This document shows, in pieces, positions 1 through 10,490 of a stretch of 64,000 nucleotides of DNA; position 1 is the first letter of the stretch, and each line of letters begins with the position of its first letter. The notes under the pieces were generated by a model, which was not told the origin of the DNA, made no database searches, and saw only the letters and a list, made by a program, of their open reading frames with translations. The position numbers and the translations under genes were made by a program. Origin of the DNA: Yponomeuta sedellus (taxonomy: Eukaryota > Arthropoda > Insecta > Lepidoptera > Yponomeutidae); assembly GCA_934045075.1 (NCBI GenBank), contig OW203738.1:2480001-2544000 (forward strand). Direction: 5' to 3'.

Positions 1-66
1 TATGGCGCTCATTAAGGGAGGGCTATGTCCAGCAGTGGACTAATATAGCCTGAAGAAGAAGAAGAA
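1..66 (+). repeat. RTE-like LINE 3' end
   Basis: This is the 3' terminal part of the LINE family seen most fully at 9410-9697. It reads through GGCGCTCATTA, CCAGCAGTGGACTA and TATAGCCTGAAG into a GAA-repeat tail. Only the last ORF codons and the tail remain. Confidence 0.7.
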
Positions 67-232
67 GGCCGACTAAGCTGTCAGGTGCTGGGCAAGCCAA
101 CTCCATCTAAACACAATGTTCCAAACACTGCAGCGTCCGAGTGGTCCCTTCACCCATCTAGTGTGTGTGAAGGTGCCACTGGACGCTGTATAAATCATAT
201 CATTACGTAGATGTAAAGGCCAAAATTATTTT
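67..232 (+). repeat. Dispersed repeat R1
   Basis: The segment shares GCAGCGTCCGAGTGGTC, CACCCATCTAGTGTG and GGACGCTGTA with segments at 32335-32405 and 39185-39265 (same strand) and 48600-48795 and 53055-53220 (opposite strand). The copies end near an ATTACGTA motif. The class is not recognised; no coding capacity is seen. Confidence 0.6.
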
Positions 233-518
233 CAGTCCTATAAGGGTTTATGAAAAGCAAAAGAACTACTAACATAGTCAGAAGGAAGCAAAGTCGCCCG
301 GTATCACGTACACTCTGCCTTCTCCTTTACAAACTAATACAGTCCTTAACTCCTAAAATGTTGAGGCTATAATCCCATATCAAATTCTAGCGGAACACCT
401 TCTAAAGTGTATCAAAGAGAGGCAATGTAGCGTTAAACTCAATGAAGTGGGAAAACCGAGGCTTTGCCTCCTTTATCCTAGTGAGTTACGAAACGTAGTA
501 TAGTAAATAGTGAAGTTA

Positions 519-707
519 ACGTATCCTTGAAATGGAAGTTATCAGCTACAGGGTGATTTTGATATTGTAAGCCATATTTTGAGGGAAACGCTTTTGTTTC
601 TTGATGGCAATTTACGTATGTTTGAAATGAAAGTTATCTGCTACAGGGTATTTTGAGACTGTTAGCAATATTTTGAGGTAATATTTTTATTTTTCATAAT
701 GACAAAC
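519..707. repeat. Two-copy 94-bp tandem repeat
   Basis: Two degenerate adjacent units begin at 519 and 613. They share GAAGTTATC-GCTACAGGGT and ATATTTTGAGG at the same spacing. The flanks (233-518 and 708-799) hold nothing I recognise. Confidence 0.6.
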
Positions 708-799
708 GTGAGAAAATCCGTAGCTTGAATGGCTTCGCACGTACTGACAGACCTTTCCTGTTAGATAGGCTGACTACGCCGTCAGTGTGGTATGGCGTT

Positions 800-900
800 A
801 AATGAAAGCCGCTGCCTCCTGGCCGTAGCTTAGTGGAAAAAAGGGCAGCGGGAAAAAAACTCCACTCTGGCCATCTTTTCTCAAGTCACCTTAAAGTATA
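800..900 (-). repeat. Dispersed repeat R2
   Basis: This is the reverse complement of a repeat whose sense copies (7765-7935, 38290-38490, 45660-45755) read TTGAGAAAAGATGGTC, GTGGAGTTTT, TTTCTCCACTAC. Its position beside AATAAA-type ends elsewhere suggests a retroelement 3' end. Confidence 0.55.
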
Positions 901-989
901 CCACCGATACGTACGATAAGATTCCAAGATTGCCATCAATAACTTTGAATGCCATTAGTTGATTGTTTTAAAAAAGTAGAGAAAACATA

Positions 990-1122
990 GGTACGTAATA
1001 CAGAGAATAGTGTAGAGTCGCCCTTTAGCTCAGTTGGAAAGAGCGCTGGCACGGATAGGCAGAGGTCGCGTTCGAATCCCGGCATGGGTGGAATTTTTAG
1101 CCTCTAAAAAGGTTTTTTAAAA
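990..1122 (+). repeat. SINE-A (tRNA-derived), partial
   Basis: The body TACGTAATACAGAGAATA precedes a tRNA-like core with A-box-like TTAGCTCAGTTGG and B-box GTTCGAATCCCGG. It ends in the family tail TTTAGCCTCTAAA. The core is mutated (one base lost before the B box). At least ten copies lie in the window. Confidence 0.85.
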
Positions 1123-1719
1123 CATAAGTGTTGAGGTTAAAACCCACGACCAGCATTGCTTCATGAGCATAACGAAGAGCCATCGTCAGCCTCGACCATT
1201 TTGGAGGGAGATAGATGACCCGACCACCACGCCACCATTCGAATGACTTTGCAGATTAAGTTCTTTTGCAGTTATATAATGTACGATATACTTATTAATA
1301 TGCAATCACGTCGTCCCTATGACATAATCAATCTAAAACGTGAAACTCTTGGTAAGCTTTAGTAATGCAGAGGTTCGCTTCGAAGTTGTAAGTTCGGAAA
1401 CCTTCCAAATTATGTAACTTTGGAACGTTGTATAACTTTTATAATAATAAATAAACTCTGGAACGACTTTAGGTGTGGTTTTATTTGTAGAAATGTAGTA
1501 ATATTAACAGAAAACTGGATAATAACGGATAAACGGAGAAGCAGGTAAAAAGTCAGATCTGGTCAAAGCGTAAAGTAGTAGTGGTGAAAATGAGGGAAAT
1601 CGAAGAATGTGTGACGTACATAATTTAAATATTTGAAAATGATAGATGGAAAAAGAAATAAAAATGGTATAAAGAGGTTTGCACCGTTACAACTTCAGCT
1701 TGATTACCGTTTTGTACAA
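1123..1719. other. No gene seen
   Basis: AT-rich sequence with no ORF of note, no RNA-like fold and no repeat shared with the rest of the window. Confidence 0.5.
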
Positions 1720-1732
1720 TGAAAATTATTTA

Positions 1733-1912
1733 GATGACAATGATGTCTGGAATTAAAGCCCAATGCATAATTTTAATGTTTTAAAATAATTATACATGTA
1801 AACTCTGTTAATTACTGACTTTGAAAAGACTAAGTTTGGAGTTTTGTTCTCCATTTTTTCTCCAAAATGATCTAGATTTTGAAATGTTTAGTTAGAATTG
1901 TAACGTTCACCC
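1733..1912 (+). repeat. Dispersed repeat R3
   Basis: The segment carries ATGATGTCTGGAATTAAAG, GACTAAGTTTGGAGTTTT and CTCCAAAATGATCTAG. Related copies are at 34085-34215, 43865-44225, 45785-45850 and 58180-58320. Full copies end in ACTTTGAATAAAACC, so this is probably a retroelement 3' end. A separate terminal piece lies at 2862-2905. Confidence 0.6.
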
Positions 1913-2760
1913 CTCTAGTGCCCGACGCCCTCGGACAAAAGAAAGTTCAAAGGTGCCGCATAGTGCAGGGTCATTTCGCACCGCCATTTTTTTTGCATCT
2001 TTTTTGTTGACACAGTTCCACATTTCTCAAATTAGAGAAAGTACTACGTAATTATTCAATAAGTGTTATATATCACTACAATCTGCATAAAATTCCCTAT
2101 CCGATTATTATACTTGTAATGCTAATAAAATTATCAATAAACTTACATGATATTCAAATGACGAGATGAGTTTCACTATCCACGCCATTTTGACACTACT
2201 TTCAACTTTGTCTCACTATTTTCACTAATTACTCATTCACTAGCACTGAACTAACACTTATAATATGATCTGCATATTATCTATTACTGTTTACACAATT
2301 TTCATACTCTAATTCACCAAAATAAAGCTATAAATGAATAATTAACAGGAAGAGGTAAAATGACACTGACCGCCCATACAAGCGGCACAATCCGGGCTAA
2401 AAGTTTGAGGCTTTTTTCACTTTCTTTTCCATCAAATACAACGAAACTATTATTTGAAACATAATCTACACACTTTTCCCAGTAATTTGATATATAACAC
2501 ATGAACAAATACGCAGCGTTGCCTTCTCTAAATAACTTATAAAACTTTAGCGAGCGGAGCAACTCACGACGAAAACGCAAAATGGCGTCTGACCTAGCAA
2601 GCTCATGTGGTTTCGATGATAATTCAATTTTTTTCCACGTCACGTCATTTGATTGGTTGGCGAAAGTAATCCTTACTAACCATTGGCCAATAAAACAACA
2701 GATATTGTCCATAGAGAATGCACAGAGCATAGATAAAAAGAGTCCAATCTGAGCGTTGCA

Positions 2761-2841
2761 TAGTGTACATACGTCTGTACACTAAGCGCTTGGGGGATTG
2801 CGCGCGGCCGGGCTGATTAGTGTGCAGACGTATGTACACTA
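2761..2841. repeat. Short foldback repeat
   Basis: Arms TAGTGTACATACGTCTG (2761-2777) and CAGACGTATGTACACTA (2825-2841) are perfect inverted repeats around a GC-rich loop. TACACTAAGCGC and TACACTAAACGC also occur as direct copies beside the arms. Confidence 0.8.
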
Positions 2842-2909
2842 AACGCGAGAAGGGTTAAGCCTCAGTTCCTGTACTACTTTGAATAAAACCTTTTCATTTC
2901 ATTAACCGT

Positions 2910-4280
2910 AGAGTGCTCGCACTATGAGCATTTTGCCGCCCGCGGCACAATTTTCGTTTTATCTTGTACACTATGCATTTGTCAAGGGCAAGCGTCCGTG
3001 TAGCTGCCGCGTCCCTCGCCTTCAAGTGTTAGAAATAAAAATTAAATTAGTGCGCGGATGACTGCAGGAGACAAAGGTTATTGGGGGTGTGTCACCGCGC
3101 GACTACTCACGTAAGTGAAATTTGTGGGTCTTAGTTTTTACTATTGTTGAAATATTATTTGTTTTCAATGCCTATAGGTATATCTTAATGTAAATATGGT
3201 ATGATATTAATTATAGTTTGTTTTAATTAATTATTGGGAAAGAAATTGGCCTGGCTATGACTAGACCACATATCGTTAGAAGATCCGGCGTGAACACAGA
3301 AACATCTGAGGTACCAAATCTCTCGATTTGTGCACCGGAACATCGAAATATACCCTCAGTTCGATAAGGTATATGCGCAGTATGTCCATCGAAGAAAAAT
3401 AGAAGGACAAAAAAAGGGTGCAACAGACTGATGTGCAAAGTTACTGTGCAACGAACATTGCATGAACATGTGCCAGGATTTTTTTGGTGAAATACACGCT
3501 GTAGATGATGAAAACGCATAATTTTGTTATTAAGTTTAACTTTTAATTTTTTTATAGAAATAATAATGCAAAAGTTCCGTAAAAACAAAAATAGTTACCT
3601 AAGATATCCCAAAGCATCGTTTTCTAATTTCTAACTATAAAAAAATAATAAATGTTTTTCATTTCTATAGTTGGTGTTTTAATTTATTGTTAAAACATAA
3701 TAACAAACGCATATGACCCGTTTTAACAAAAAAAATCGTATTAAGTACGGGCGGCAAAATGCTCCCTACGCTATTACTCGCGTTTCACGAGAAGGCGCGA
3801 TTACTCTAGGTTTTCAAAACCTATTTTATGAAACTCGGCGCAGATTAACTGCTGGGACTAGCAATATACAACGTTTAAAAGAGGGATCAATTTTCCATGA
3901 CCGCTTATTATGTAATTTATCTGTTCTGTATGTTTTTCGTTTGAAAACAAACAATCCATAAACCAATCTACGATGACCTATTATTATTTAATGTGGATAC
4001 CTGATTATCATATTGCGGTAATATTTTTTTAAATGCGAACGTTTGTGAGTGTATGTTTGTTATTTCTTCACATTCAAAACGACTGGAGCGATTTTAATAA
4101 AATTTGGCATGAACTTAGCTGACACCTTGAAATAACAGCTGAAAATATATCATTCCCATGGGAAAATTGATAAACTGCGGGTAACACCGCATGGCACAGC
4201 TATAGTCTGAATATAATTATGTGGTATTTTTATTTTCTATTAACCAACACTTATTACCCGTGCTACGTCGGGAGCTCAAG
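2910..4280. other. No convincing gene
   Basis: Short ORFs occur here (for example 3713-3961 plus and 3223-3588 minus) but none shows a known domain or splice context. Around 4030-4200 is a repeat-like stretch (GTGAGTGTATGTTTGTTA, AATTTGGCATGAACTTAG) resembling common lepidopteran retroelement or Helitron ends. Confidence 0.45.
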
Positions 4281-4284
4281 ACCA

Positions 4285-4390
4285 ACAAAATCTAGCCCAA
4301 AGTTGAACACGATGACCAGAACGGGTAGCGCGAAGTTGAGCACCAGGTAAGTCTTGGGCGCCAAGTCACCATAGCTCATCATTATTGTAC
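4285..4390 (-). pseudogene. Decayed Shaw pore exon, copy 1
   Basis: On the minus strand this aligns to the intact pore exon at 6814-7023. It keeps SYGDLAPKTYL but the filter TTVGYGD reads as MMSYGD. Two internal segments are deleted, and the terminal HTQ codons and splice donor are gone. It cannot make a pore and looks like an old tandem exon duplicate. Flanking sequence at 4401-4540 is shared with copies 2 to 4. Confidence 0.75.
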
Positions 4391-4612
4391 ACCGATTTTT
4401 GTTAAAATGTGAAAAACTCTAACCTAGCGACTTATTTTTCTTTTGCTCAGCGAAACACGTTCAAAAGACACTATGTGTTGGGAATTTTAGCTTACTAACC
4501 CCCTCAAGATGAGCTTCAACCATGCTTAACGAGGATGTCTGGATACACAAAAAATAAAAACTTAACTTAATCAAACCACACCTAAACTTATAAGACCTAG
4601 CCCAACACATAC

Positions 4613-4785
4613 CTGCGTACATGAGTAGAATATGGAGAAGCTGGACACGATGACGGACAAGAGCAGATAATATGAGCGCATCGCCCATCGTACATAGCGG
4701 CCCACGAACATGCCCAGGTATGTTTTGGCAGCGATGGTAGCATAGATCTTTGTTACGATTCGGATGGTGTGCTGCAGCGGCTTTT
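4613..4785 (-). pseudogene. Decayed Shaw pore exon, copy 2
   Basis: The copy is readable on the minus strand as [20 protein letters not shown], where the intact exon has [20 protein letters not shown]. The selectivity filter is therefore replaced. The donor region CAG|GTATGT survives at 4611-4613. The front of the exon ([13 protein letters not shown]) is missing and continues instead into shared intron-like flank (4786-4900). It shares its damaged filter with copy 4, so the duplication came after the damage. Confidence 0.8.
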
Positions 4786-4958
4786 TCGTTGAAAATCTCA
4801 AACCTGACAACGTAACCCTTGTTTGGGCAGTGAAAACACCTTCAAACGAAAGATTTTTGCTCTTTAACCCCCGGAAGGTGGCCTTCAACCGTGCTTAATA
4901 GGGAGCTTTCAATATCAAAGAATAAGCATAAACTAATATAATCAAACCACACCAAACC

Positions 4959-5007
4959 TTCAGGTTTTTATAATAAGGCGGTTACCGCCTTATTATAAAA
5001 ACCTGAA
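4959..5007. repeat. Perfect 23-bp-arm palindrome
   Basis: Arms at 4959-4981 and 4985-5007 are exact reverse complements around a TTA loop, with GGCGG and CCGCC at the tip. No adjacent gene makes this an obvious terminator. It is probably a foldback insertion. Confidence 0.85.
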
Positions 5008-5885
5008 TAAGTCCTGGTTTAAACCAAGACTAAAAGATCTAGGATTGTTACGGTATCAAAGTTAGACCCAGATCAAATGTGTGTCGTTATTACAAATAGA
5101 AGACTATTCGAGGATCAGTTAAATCAGAGATCAGCCATGGTTCAAATAATATTCACTGATTCGTTCATTCAACGTTCATTCAATGCTGCGCTCCGTTTCA
5201 CTAAATGGATATAATCTTCACATTTTAAACGCAAAAATATTCATTATTGCGTTTAAAATACCTATACATCGTAAATTGTTCTTTGTTTAGGTTCCAATCT
5301 AACTAAAATGAGCACTATTAATTATTATATTGTTATTGAAGCGTTTTTATAATCAAATGGCTACTCTCGTGTGAAATGGAGTGAAATATTCGAGCGCGCG
5401 CGCCAATCCGAGACGTCAAAAATATTCTGATAGTTTCATACTGGGAATAGGTATTATTAATTTTTTAACTTTGGGCGGTTTCGTTGTTGATTATTATAAT
5501 AATAAAATGGAACATTTGAAGAAAAACGAGAACCTATATTTGTATCGAAAATCTTCGTCACTTAATTTGAAGGGATTCACACGATGGCGAAGTCCAAATC
5601 ATGGCCTAATCGTCCAAATCATCGAAATCCATCATATCAGTGGCGTCCATAATATCAATTATTTATTGCAATCTATCACACACACAAAACCAAACAAATT
5701 CAAGCGTCAACTTGGAGGTTAGTCCATAGATAAACTAGGGGTATCAGAAGTTTAACTTTAGTACCATAGATAGTCCTTGACGTAGCGATAAACTTCGTTT
5801 TGTAATAACATTTTACTTGGGTTTAAACCTGGTAACAATCCCAGTACTAAATTTAGACCGCGTTTTGGAATAAGGCTGTAAAAGT
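5008..5885. other. No gene seen
   Basis: AT-rich intron sequence. The 113-codon plus-strand ORF at 5381-5722 is low in complexity at its end and has no recognisable domain or splice context. Confidence 0.45.
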
Positions 5886-5902
5886 CCTAGCCCAACACTT
5901 AC

Positions 5903-6025
5903 CTGCGTGTGCGAGTAGAACATGGAGCATAGCGCGCACACAAAAATGCACAGATATATCTTTGGAGCCATGTTACCATAGATCATCTTTATAACTTGAA
6001 TGGTGCGCTGCGTCGAATTTTTATT
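5903..6025 (-). pseudogene. Decayed Shaw pore exon, copy 3
   Basis: A splice-donor-like CAG|GTAAGTG is kept at its low-coordinate end, followed inward by the HTQ-encoding end of the exon. The middle ([12 protein letters not shown] part) is deleted. The filter region is unreadable. The 5' flank at 6026-6155 matches those of copies 2 and 4 (CTCAAACCTAACAACATAACC). Confidence 0.7.
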
Positions 6026-6229
6026 GAAAACTCAAACCTAACAACATAACCTTTTTTTGGGCATGAAAAACATCTTTAACGATACCATGTATGAGGATTT
6101 TTAGCTTCATAGCCTCCTGAAGATGGCCGTCAACCGTGCTTTATAGGGAGCTCACGAAACCTTAACATTGAACATAATAATAATATTATGAGCCTTTATT
6201 TTTTTATTACAGTCAATACAAAATGCATC

Positions 6230-6330
6230 ACTCTCCAGAACTTGCTTGGCCTCCCACAAGCCTTGTGCTTAGTGGGGTGTGGTCTTATCACCCTGGCTGA
6301 CCAGGCTGCACCGGTTGATTTCAATTTCGA
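6230..6330 (+). repeat. Dispersed repeat R4
   Basis: Shares TGCTTGGCCTCCCACAAGCC, ATCACCCT and GCTGACCAGGCT with 32160-32260. Class not recognised. Confidence 0.5.
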
Positions 6331-6395
6331 AGAATTAACATAACCTAATTTAATCGAACCACACCGAACCTGAAAAGGTCTAGCCCAACACTTAA

Positions 6396-6568
6396 CTGCG
6401 TATGCGAGTAGAACATGGAGAAGTTGGACACATGACGGGCAAGAACAGAACGATATTGAGCGCGCCGGCCATCGTGCATAGCGCGCCCACGAACATGCCC
6501 AGGTAAGTTTTGGCAGCGATGGTAGCATAGATCTTTGTTACGATTCGGATGGTGTGCTGCAGCGGCCT
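6396..6568 (-). pseudogene. Decayed Shaw pore exon, copy 4
   Basis: The copy is readable as [20 protein letters not shown] then ALCTMAGALNIVLFLPV, so the S6 half is better kept than in copy 2. The filter is lost in the same way. The splice donor is mutated (CGCAGTTAAG instead of CGCAGGTAAG). The 5' flank 6569-6690 matches copies 2 and 3. Confidence 0.8.
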
Positions 6569-6717
6569 TTTTGTTAAAAACCTCAAACCTGATAACGTAA
6601 CCCTTTTTTGGGCAGTAAAAACACCTTTAAAAGATAACACCTACGAAAGATTTTTGCTTATTAAGCCCCTGAAGGTGTGCTGCAACCATGCTCAATATCT
6701 CTATTGTTAATTGTTTG

Positions 6718-6745
6718 AGTACCGAGAGCTCTCGCTCTCGGTACT
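6718..6745. repeat. 11-bp-arm hairpin
   Basis: AGTACCGAGAG (6718-6728) pairs with CTCTCGGTACT (6735-6745) around a 6-nt loop. It lies just downstream of the pore exon on the minus strand. No role assigned. Confidence 0.7.
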
Positions 6746-6813
6746 TTAACAGTTAACATAACCTAATGTAATCAAACCACACCAAACCTAAAAAGGCCTA
6801 GCCCAACACTTAC

Positions 6814-7023
6814 CTGCGTATGCGAGTAGAACATGGAGAAGTTAGACACGATGACGGGCACGGGCAGCGCGATGGTGAGCACGCCGGCCAACGCGCATAG
6901 CGCGCCCACGAACATGCCCAGGTATGTCTTGGGCGCCATGTCGCCGTAGCCCACCGTCGTCATGGTAACGATGGCCCACCACAGCCCAAGCGGGATCGAC
7001 TTGAACTGGTTGTCTGGGTTGTC
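6814..7023 (-). CDS. Shaw: Shaw-family K+ channel, pore/S6 exon
   Basis: This is an internal exon of 210 bp (70 codons) of a voltage-gated potassium channel. It encodes the end of the S5-P linker, the pore helix ([13 protein letters not shown]), the K+ selectivity filter TTVGYGD and most of S6 with the PVPVIVSNF gate motif, ending in FYSHTQ. The acceptor is TTCTCCTTCAG|GACAAC and the donor is CGCAG|GTAAGTG, both canonical on the minus strand. Both ends are in phase 0. The wording [26 protein letters not shown] is typical of Shaw (Kv3) channels, which are plasma-membrane delayed rectifiers in neurons. The preceding exon is at 40761-41075. The T1 domain, S1 and the C-terminal exons were not found and presumably lie outside the window. 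A paralogue such as Shawl cannot be excluded. Confidence 0.92.
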
Positions 7024-7042
7024 CTGAAGGAGAAATATAAAT

Positions 7043-7155
7043 GTAGATAGATAGAATATTCTTTATTGTACACAGAAATTACAGTAACAGAAATTATATA
7101 AAAAATACAATACCAATGGCGGCCTTATTACTAAAAGCAATTTCTTCCAGGCAAC
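7043..7155 (-). repeat. LINE 3' end (CR1-like)
   Basis: Sense (minus) reads AAGGTTGCCTGGAAGAAATT, AATAAGGCCGCC, ACTGTAATTTCTGTGTACA then AATAAAGAATATTC and a short TCTA repeat. This is a polyadenylated non-LTR 3' terminus. Related ends are at 15205-15330 and 34545-34630, with partial ones near 11270-11345, 41560-41600 and 45755-45785. Confidence 0.6.
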
Positions 7156-7199
7156 CTTAGACCATGTAATACAGAAAGTAAAGAGGTTCGAAATTTCAC

Positions 7200-7315
7200 T
7201 GATGCCGGTGAGTCGCCCATTAGCTCAGTAGGAAGAGCGCTGGCACGGATAGCCAGACGTCGCGGGTTCGAATCCCGGTATGAGTGGAATTTTGAGCCTC
7301 TAAATAGGTTTTTAT
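7200..7315 (+). repeat. SINE-A copy
   Basis: The tRNA-like core has CCCATTAGCTCAG, GCTGGCACGGATAGCCAG and GGGTTCGAATCCCGG, followed by the family tail GAGCCTCTAAATAGGTTTTT. It sits about 180 bp upstream of the pore exon. Confidence 0.9.
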
Positions 7316-7464
7316 AAATGTAAAGTTTATTGATTTTTTATTGGGATACAGGGCGTGAGGTTATGTTATGGATTTTTTTTAGTACAAAAAACTGCTATTA
7401 AATCTTAAAATACTATATAGTTAGGTTAGAGCCAAACTCAAAGTGACTACCAACAACAATTGAC

Positions 7465-7660
7465 TGTACTCGCCACGTCAGTCTACCCGTGACCACGGCA
7501 ACTGTAACGCTGCCGGAACCTCGGGAAATAATGTCATTACGTTTACCTAATAAATCATCGCAATTAGACAAGTTAGACAGGGTGCTGAGGCGCTCATTAG
7601 GGGAGGGTTTTGTCGAGCAGTGGACTAATATGAAGAAAAAGAAGAAGAAAAAGGAGAAGG
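7465..7660 (+). repeat. Hairpin repeat plus RTE-like tail
   Basis: The first part (7475-7570) is a copy of the repeat with ACCCGTGACCACGGCA, a short stem-loop and CTGCCGGAACC, also at 40290-40385 and 43670-43745. It runs into a 3' RTE-like end (GCGCTCATTAGGGGAGGG, GCAGTGGACTAATA, AAGAAGAAG) at 7588-7660. Confidence 0.6.
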
Positions 7661-7764
7661 CCCGTTTAATATGTAACTGGGTTAATCAAATAAGGCATAG
7701 CCTAAAAATGTTTTTGTTTCTATGGCTAAAACCTTTTTCCATAATATTCTATATATATAGATTT

Positions 7765-7935
7765 AAGAGGACTTGAGAAAAGATGGTCAGAGTGGAGTTT
7801 TTTCCCCGCTGCCTTTTTCTCCACTACACTACGGGCCGAAGGCATTCACTTTTAATGTTACATTGTACTTTGACATTCAGCAAATAGAATGTAAATTATT
7901 TACGTTGAAATAAATTGAATTGAACTGAATTTAAT
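7765..7935 (+). repeat. Dispersed repeat R2
   Basis: Sense copy with GAGGACTTGAGAAAAGATGG, TTTCTCCACTACACTACGG, TGACATTCAGCAAA and an end of GAAATAAATTGAATTGAA. It looks like an element 3' end with an A-rich tail. Confidence 0.6.
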
Positions 7936-8506
7936 TGAGCAAAAATTTTAAAACAGAACACAAACAATTGGTGCGCTGATGTTCGCTGCTAAAAAATAAA
8001 ATAACTTTACCAGAGCAGGAATGGATTTTCATCCAACATTCCTGCCCAGCTGCGGAGGGCAGCATTGAAATTCCATATTACTTTTTTATAAGGAATTTAA
8101 ACACTACATAACAGCCGGTATCCCAGAGGGGTAGGCAGAGAGCTGGAACTGCCACTTGCCGCAATCCTGACAGATCAACTTCGCTTCATCAACGTTCATT
8201 GGTCGTCCCATGCACGCACGCCAGTTCTGGGTACATTTTATCTTCCCCTTTGCTAATTCATCGCCTACGGCAATTTCTATTTTCTAGTTTGGTAATACAA
8301 CAGGGGATGTATTACCAAAGGGGAAGTTAGAAATTTGGTCGAGGTATGTCCACCTGGACGTCTATACCGGCCCATCTACCCACATTCGCTTTATAATTTT
8401 TTTTCGTAAGGAATTAATTATAAGGGAGAAAATGACAAACTTTGAAACCCGTTTATGAACGAGCAATCAGACACTTTCTGAGTGGGTGTGGTGGTATCAT
8501 CATCCA

Positions 8507-8800
8507 CCCATTATGTCCCCACCGAGGGGCACGGGTCCCTTCCCCAAGAAAAGTATGTGCCATACTCTACCACGGGACCAAGTCCGGATTGGCGGGGGCT
8601 TTGTAAGACTAGTGGCTGGTGTCACTGTCAGAAGTTTATAAGCCGCCCTAAGACCACTGCCTTGGCTTAATGACTCTATCGACAGCAGCCGGCACCAACT
8701 GCCTAACATGCCTTGCGAAGCTCGAAACCGCTCACAAAAACGCCTCTAGCGTTAGACATAGACGGTCACCCATCCATGCACTGAACGTGCCCTATGTTGC
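8507..8800 (-). repeat. 5S-derived SINE, copy 1 of a pair
   Basis: Read on the minus strand, a decayed 5S-like head (GATGGGTGACCG remnant near 8762-8775) leads to the body and a 3' end at TGGGGACATA. The 5' tip is truncated against the second copy at 8803. Confidence 0.75.
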
Positions 8801-8802
8801 TT

Positions 8803-9170
8803 CGATATCAACACTTGTATGCCCCACTGTTGCACGGGTCTCTGCCTGCATCGCAGGAAGGTTAGGCCATACTCCACCACGGAGGCCAAGTCCGGGTTGG
8901 TGGAGGATTGTAAGGCAGTGGCGGGCCTTACTGTCAGAAGTTATCAAACCTCCCAAAAGGCCTCTGACATGGTTTAACAACTGCCATTTCATGACAGCCG
9001 GCACCAACAGCTTAAAGTTCCTTGCAAAGCATGGAAGCGCTTGGAAAAATGCCACTAGCGGTAGTCATGGGACGGTCACCCATCCTGCACCTGACCGCGC
9101 CTGTTGTTGCTTAACTCGAGTGATTGATTCCATTCACTCGGTTCGCCTAGGCCACAACGCTATGTTGCTT
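8803..9170 (-). repeat. 5S-rRNA-derived SINE, near full length
   Basis: On the minus strand it starts with GTGGCCTAGGCGAACCGAGT, then AGTTAAGCAACAACAGGCGC and GGATGGGTGACCGTCCC. The last two match the internal box A and box C promoter region of 5S rRNA. The body follows (GGCTTGATAACTTCTGACAG, ACTTGG, GTGGAGTATGGCC) with a 3' end at GGGTTGATATC-like sequence. Body and order match copies at 46640-47025, 53870-54217, 56025-56370 and 59600-59910. Confidence 0.85.
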
Positions 9171-9409
9171 AACCTTCGTGATCGTTTAGGATTGCTTACG
9201 CAGCCGGAGCTACGAGCGATTCGAGTGGGTGTGGTATAAACTTTGTTAATTCTTGCTTAAGCTGCTAATGCAAGCTCATAATGCTCTCTCCCTCTTCATG
9301 TCACTGAGAGAAATCCAACGCTAAGCAGCAGGTAGGATAGGATATTAAAGTTATGTTCTGCTTTGCTTCATAATGATTATTCCTCTTAAGTAAATGGAAC
9401 GTACAGAGA

Positions 9410-9697
9410 ACCAAAGTTATCGACAAAGCTCAGAGAATTAGCGAGCTGAAGTGGCAGTGGGCTGGTAATATCTCGCGAAGAACCGACAATCGTTGGAGTA
9501 AACGTGTTCTTGAGTGGAGACCGCGACTCGGCAAACGTAGTGTAGGACGCCCTCCGACTAGGTGGGATGACGCTCTGAGAAAAACTGCCGCCAGATGCTG
9601 GATGCGGCAAGCTGAAGACAGGGCGTTATGGCGCTCATTAGGAGAGGGCTATGTCCAACAGTGGACTAACGTATAGCCTGAAGAAGAAGAAGAAGAA
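9410..9697 (+). pseudogene. RTE-like LINE, C-terminal ORF end and tail
   Basis: The plus strand reads open for about 85 codons to a TAG at 9674-9676. It encodes motifs ISELKWQWAGNISR, WSKRVLEWRPRLGKRSVG, RPPTRWDD, RKTAARCWMRQAEDRALWR and LGEGYVQQW. These resemble the C-terminus of insect endonuclease/reverse transcriptases of the RTE type. The GAA-repeat 3' tail follows directly. The catalytic domains are absent, so this is a 5'-truncated, dead insertion. At least eight shorter 3' ends of the family occur in the window. The clade is inferred from memory of the family's C-terminus. Confidence 0.8.
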
Positions 9698-9919
9698 ATG
9701 GAGAAGGAAGGAATTTACCGCACGGTGTAGTCGCTACAGCATAACAGATACTACAATAAATTAAATATAAGGTCGGGATTATATAAAAAATTCTACGCAT
9801 TTACGCCTTCCGTCGCTTTTACGACGCAACCGTCAAAGAACATTTTAAATTAGCTTCCATAGAAGTTGTACACTCCCTGTTGATTATATATTACGCATAT
9901 TACGAGTTTTCATTAAGGA

Positions 9920-10065
9920 TGGCCTCGGTGGCGCAGCGGTTTGATACGCTGGCTGTAAAACAGAAGGTCTCAGGTTCGATCCCCGGCCGGGTCCAACTAG
10001 GAAACGAACTTTTCTAGTTTGTCTCGGGTCTTAGATGTTATCAACGTATTTATTGTATTAAATCT
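9920..10065 (+). repeat. SINE-C (tRNA-derived)
   Basis: tRNA-like head GGCCTCGGTGGCGCAGCGG with B box GGTTCGATCCCCGG, then a body ending TTTGTCTCGGGTCTTAGATG. A second copy, reversed, is at 52560-52695. Confidence 0.75.
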
Positions 10066-10194
10066 ATCGTCGAGTTCGCACCCGTAACACAAATCATTTA
10101 GTTGTACTTAGTGTAGGGCTAACGAGATCTGTGTAATATGTCAATGAATAAAAAAATACTGCTGGCCACGGGTCGAGCTGAAGTGGCGGTGGGC

Positions 10195-10490
10195 TGGCCA
10201 TATTGCAGGAAGGTTAGGCCATAATGGACCACAGTTGCCAAGTCTAGGTTGGTGGAGGCATTGAATCAATGGTGGAGGATTGTCATACAGTGGCAGGCCT
10301 TACATCAGAAGTTATCAAGCTCCCCATAAGGCCTCTCAGCTTAACGACTGCTATTACAGTCATGACAGCCGGCACCAACGGCTTAGCGTGCAAAGCACGA
10401 AAGCGCTCGGAAAAAATGTCTCTAGCGGTAGTCACATGATGTTCACCCAACCATCACCGAACCGCGCCTGCTGTAGCTTAAAATAAGTAA
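10195..10490 (-). repeat. 5S-derived SINE, rearranged
   Basis: Minus-strand copy with a recognisable but mutated 5S-like head (GATGGTTGGGTGAAC near 10440-10455) and body. The low-coordinate end is scrambled, with part of the GTGGAGG segment duplicated. Confidence 0.65.

Noticed and set aside
1018..1100. Functional tRNA genes (also at 7205, 9920, 13985, 35690, 61150 and others)
   Set aside because: All belong to multi-copy families with shared non-tRNA bodies, broken acceptor stems or altered loops, so they are SINEs.
2314..2730. A 138-codon minus-strand ORF
   Set aside because: No domain, no splice or promoter context, and composition like the surrounding AT-rich DNA.
8670..9239. A 189-codon plus-strand ORF
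   Set aside because: It runs antisense through two 5S-derived SINE copies.
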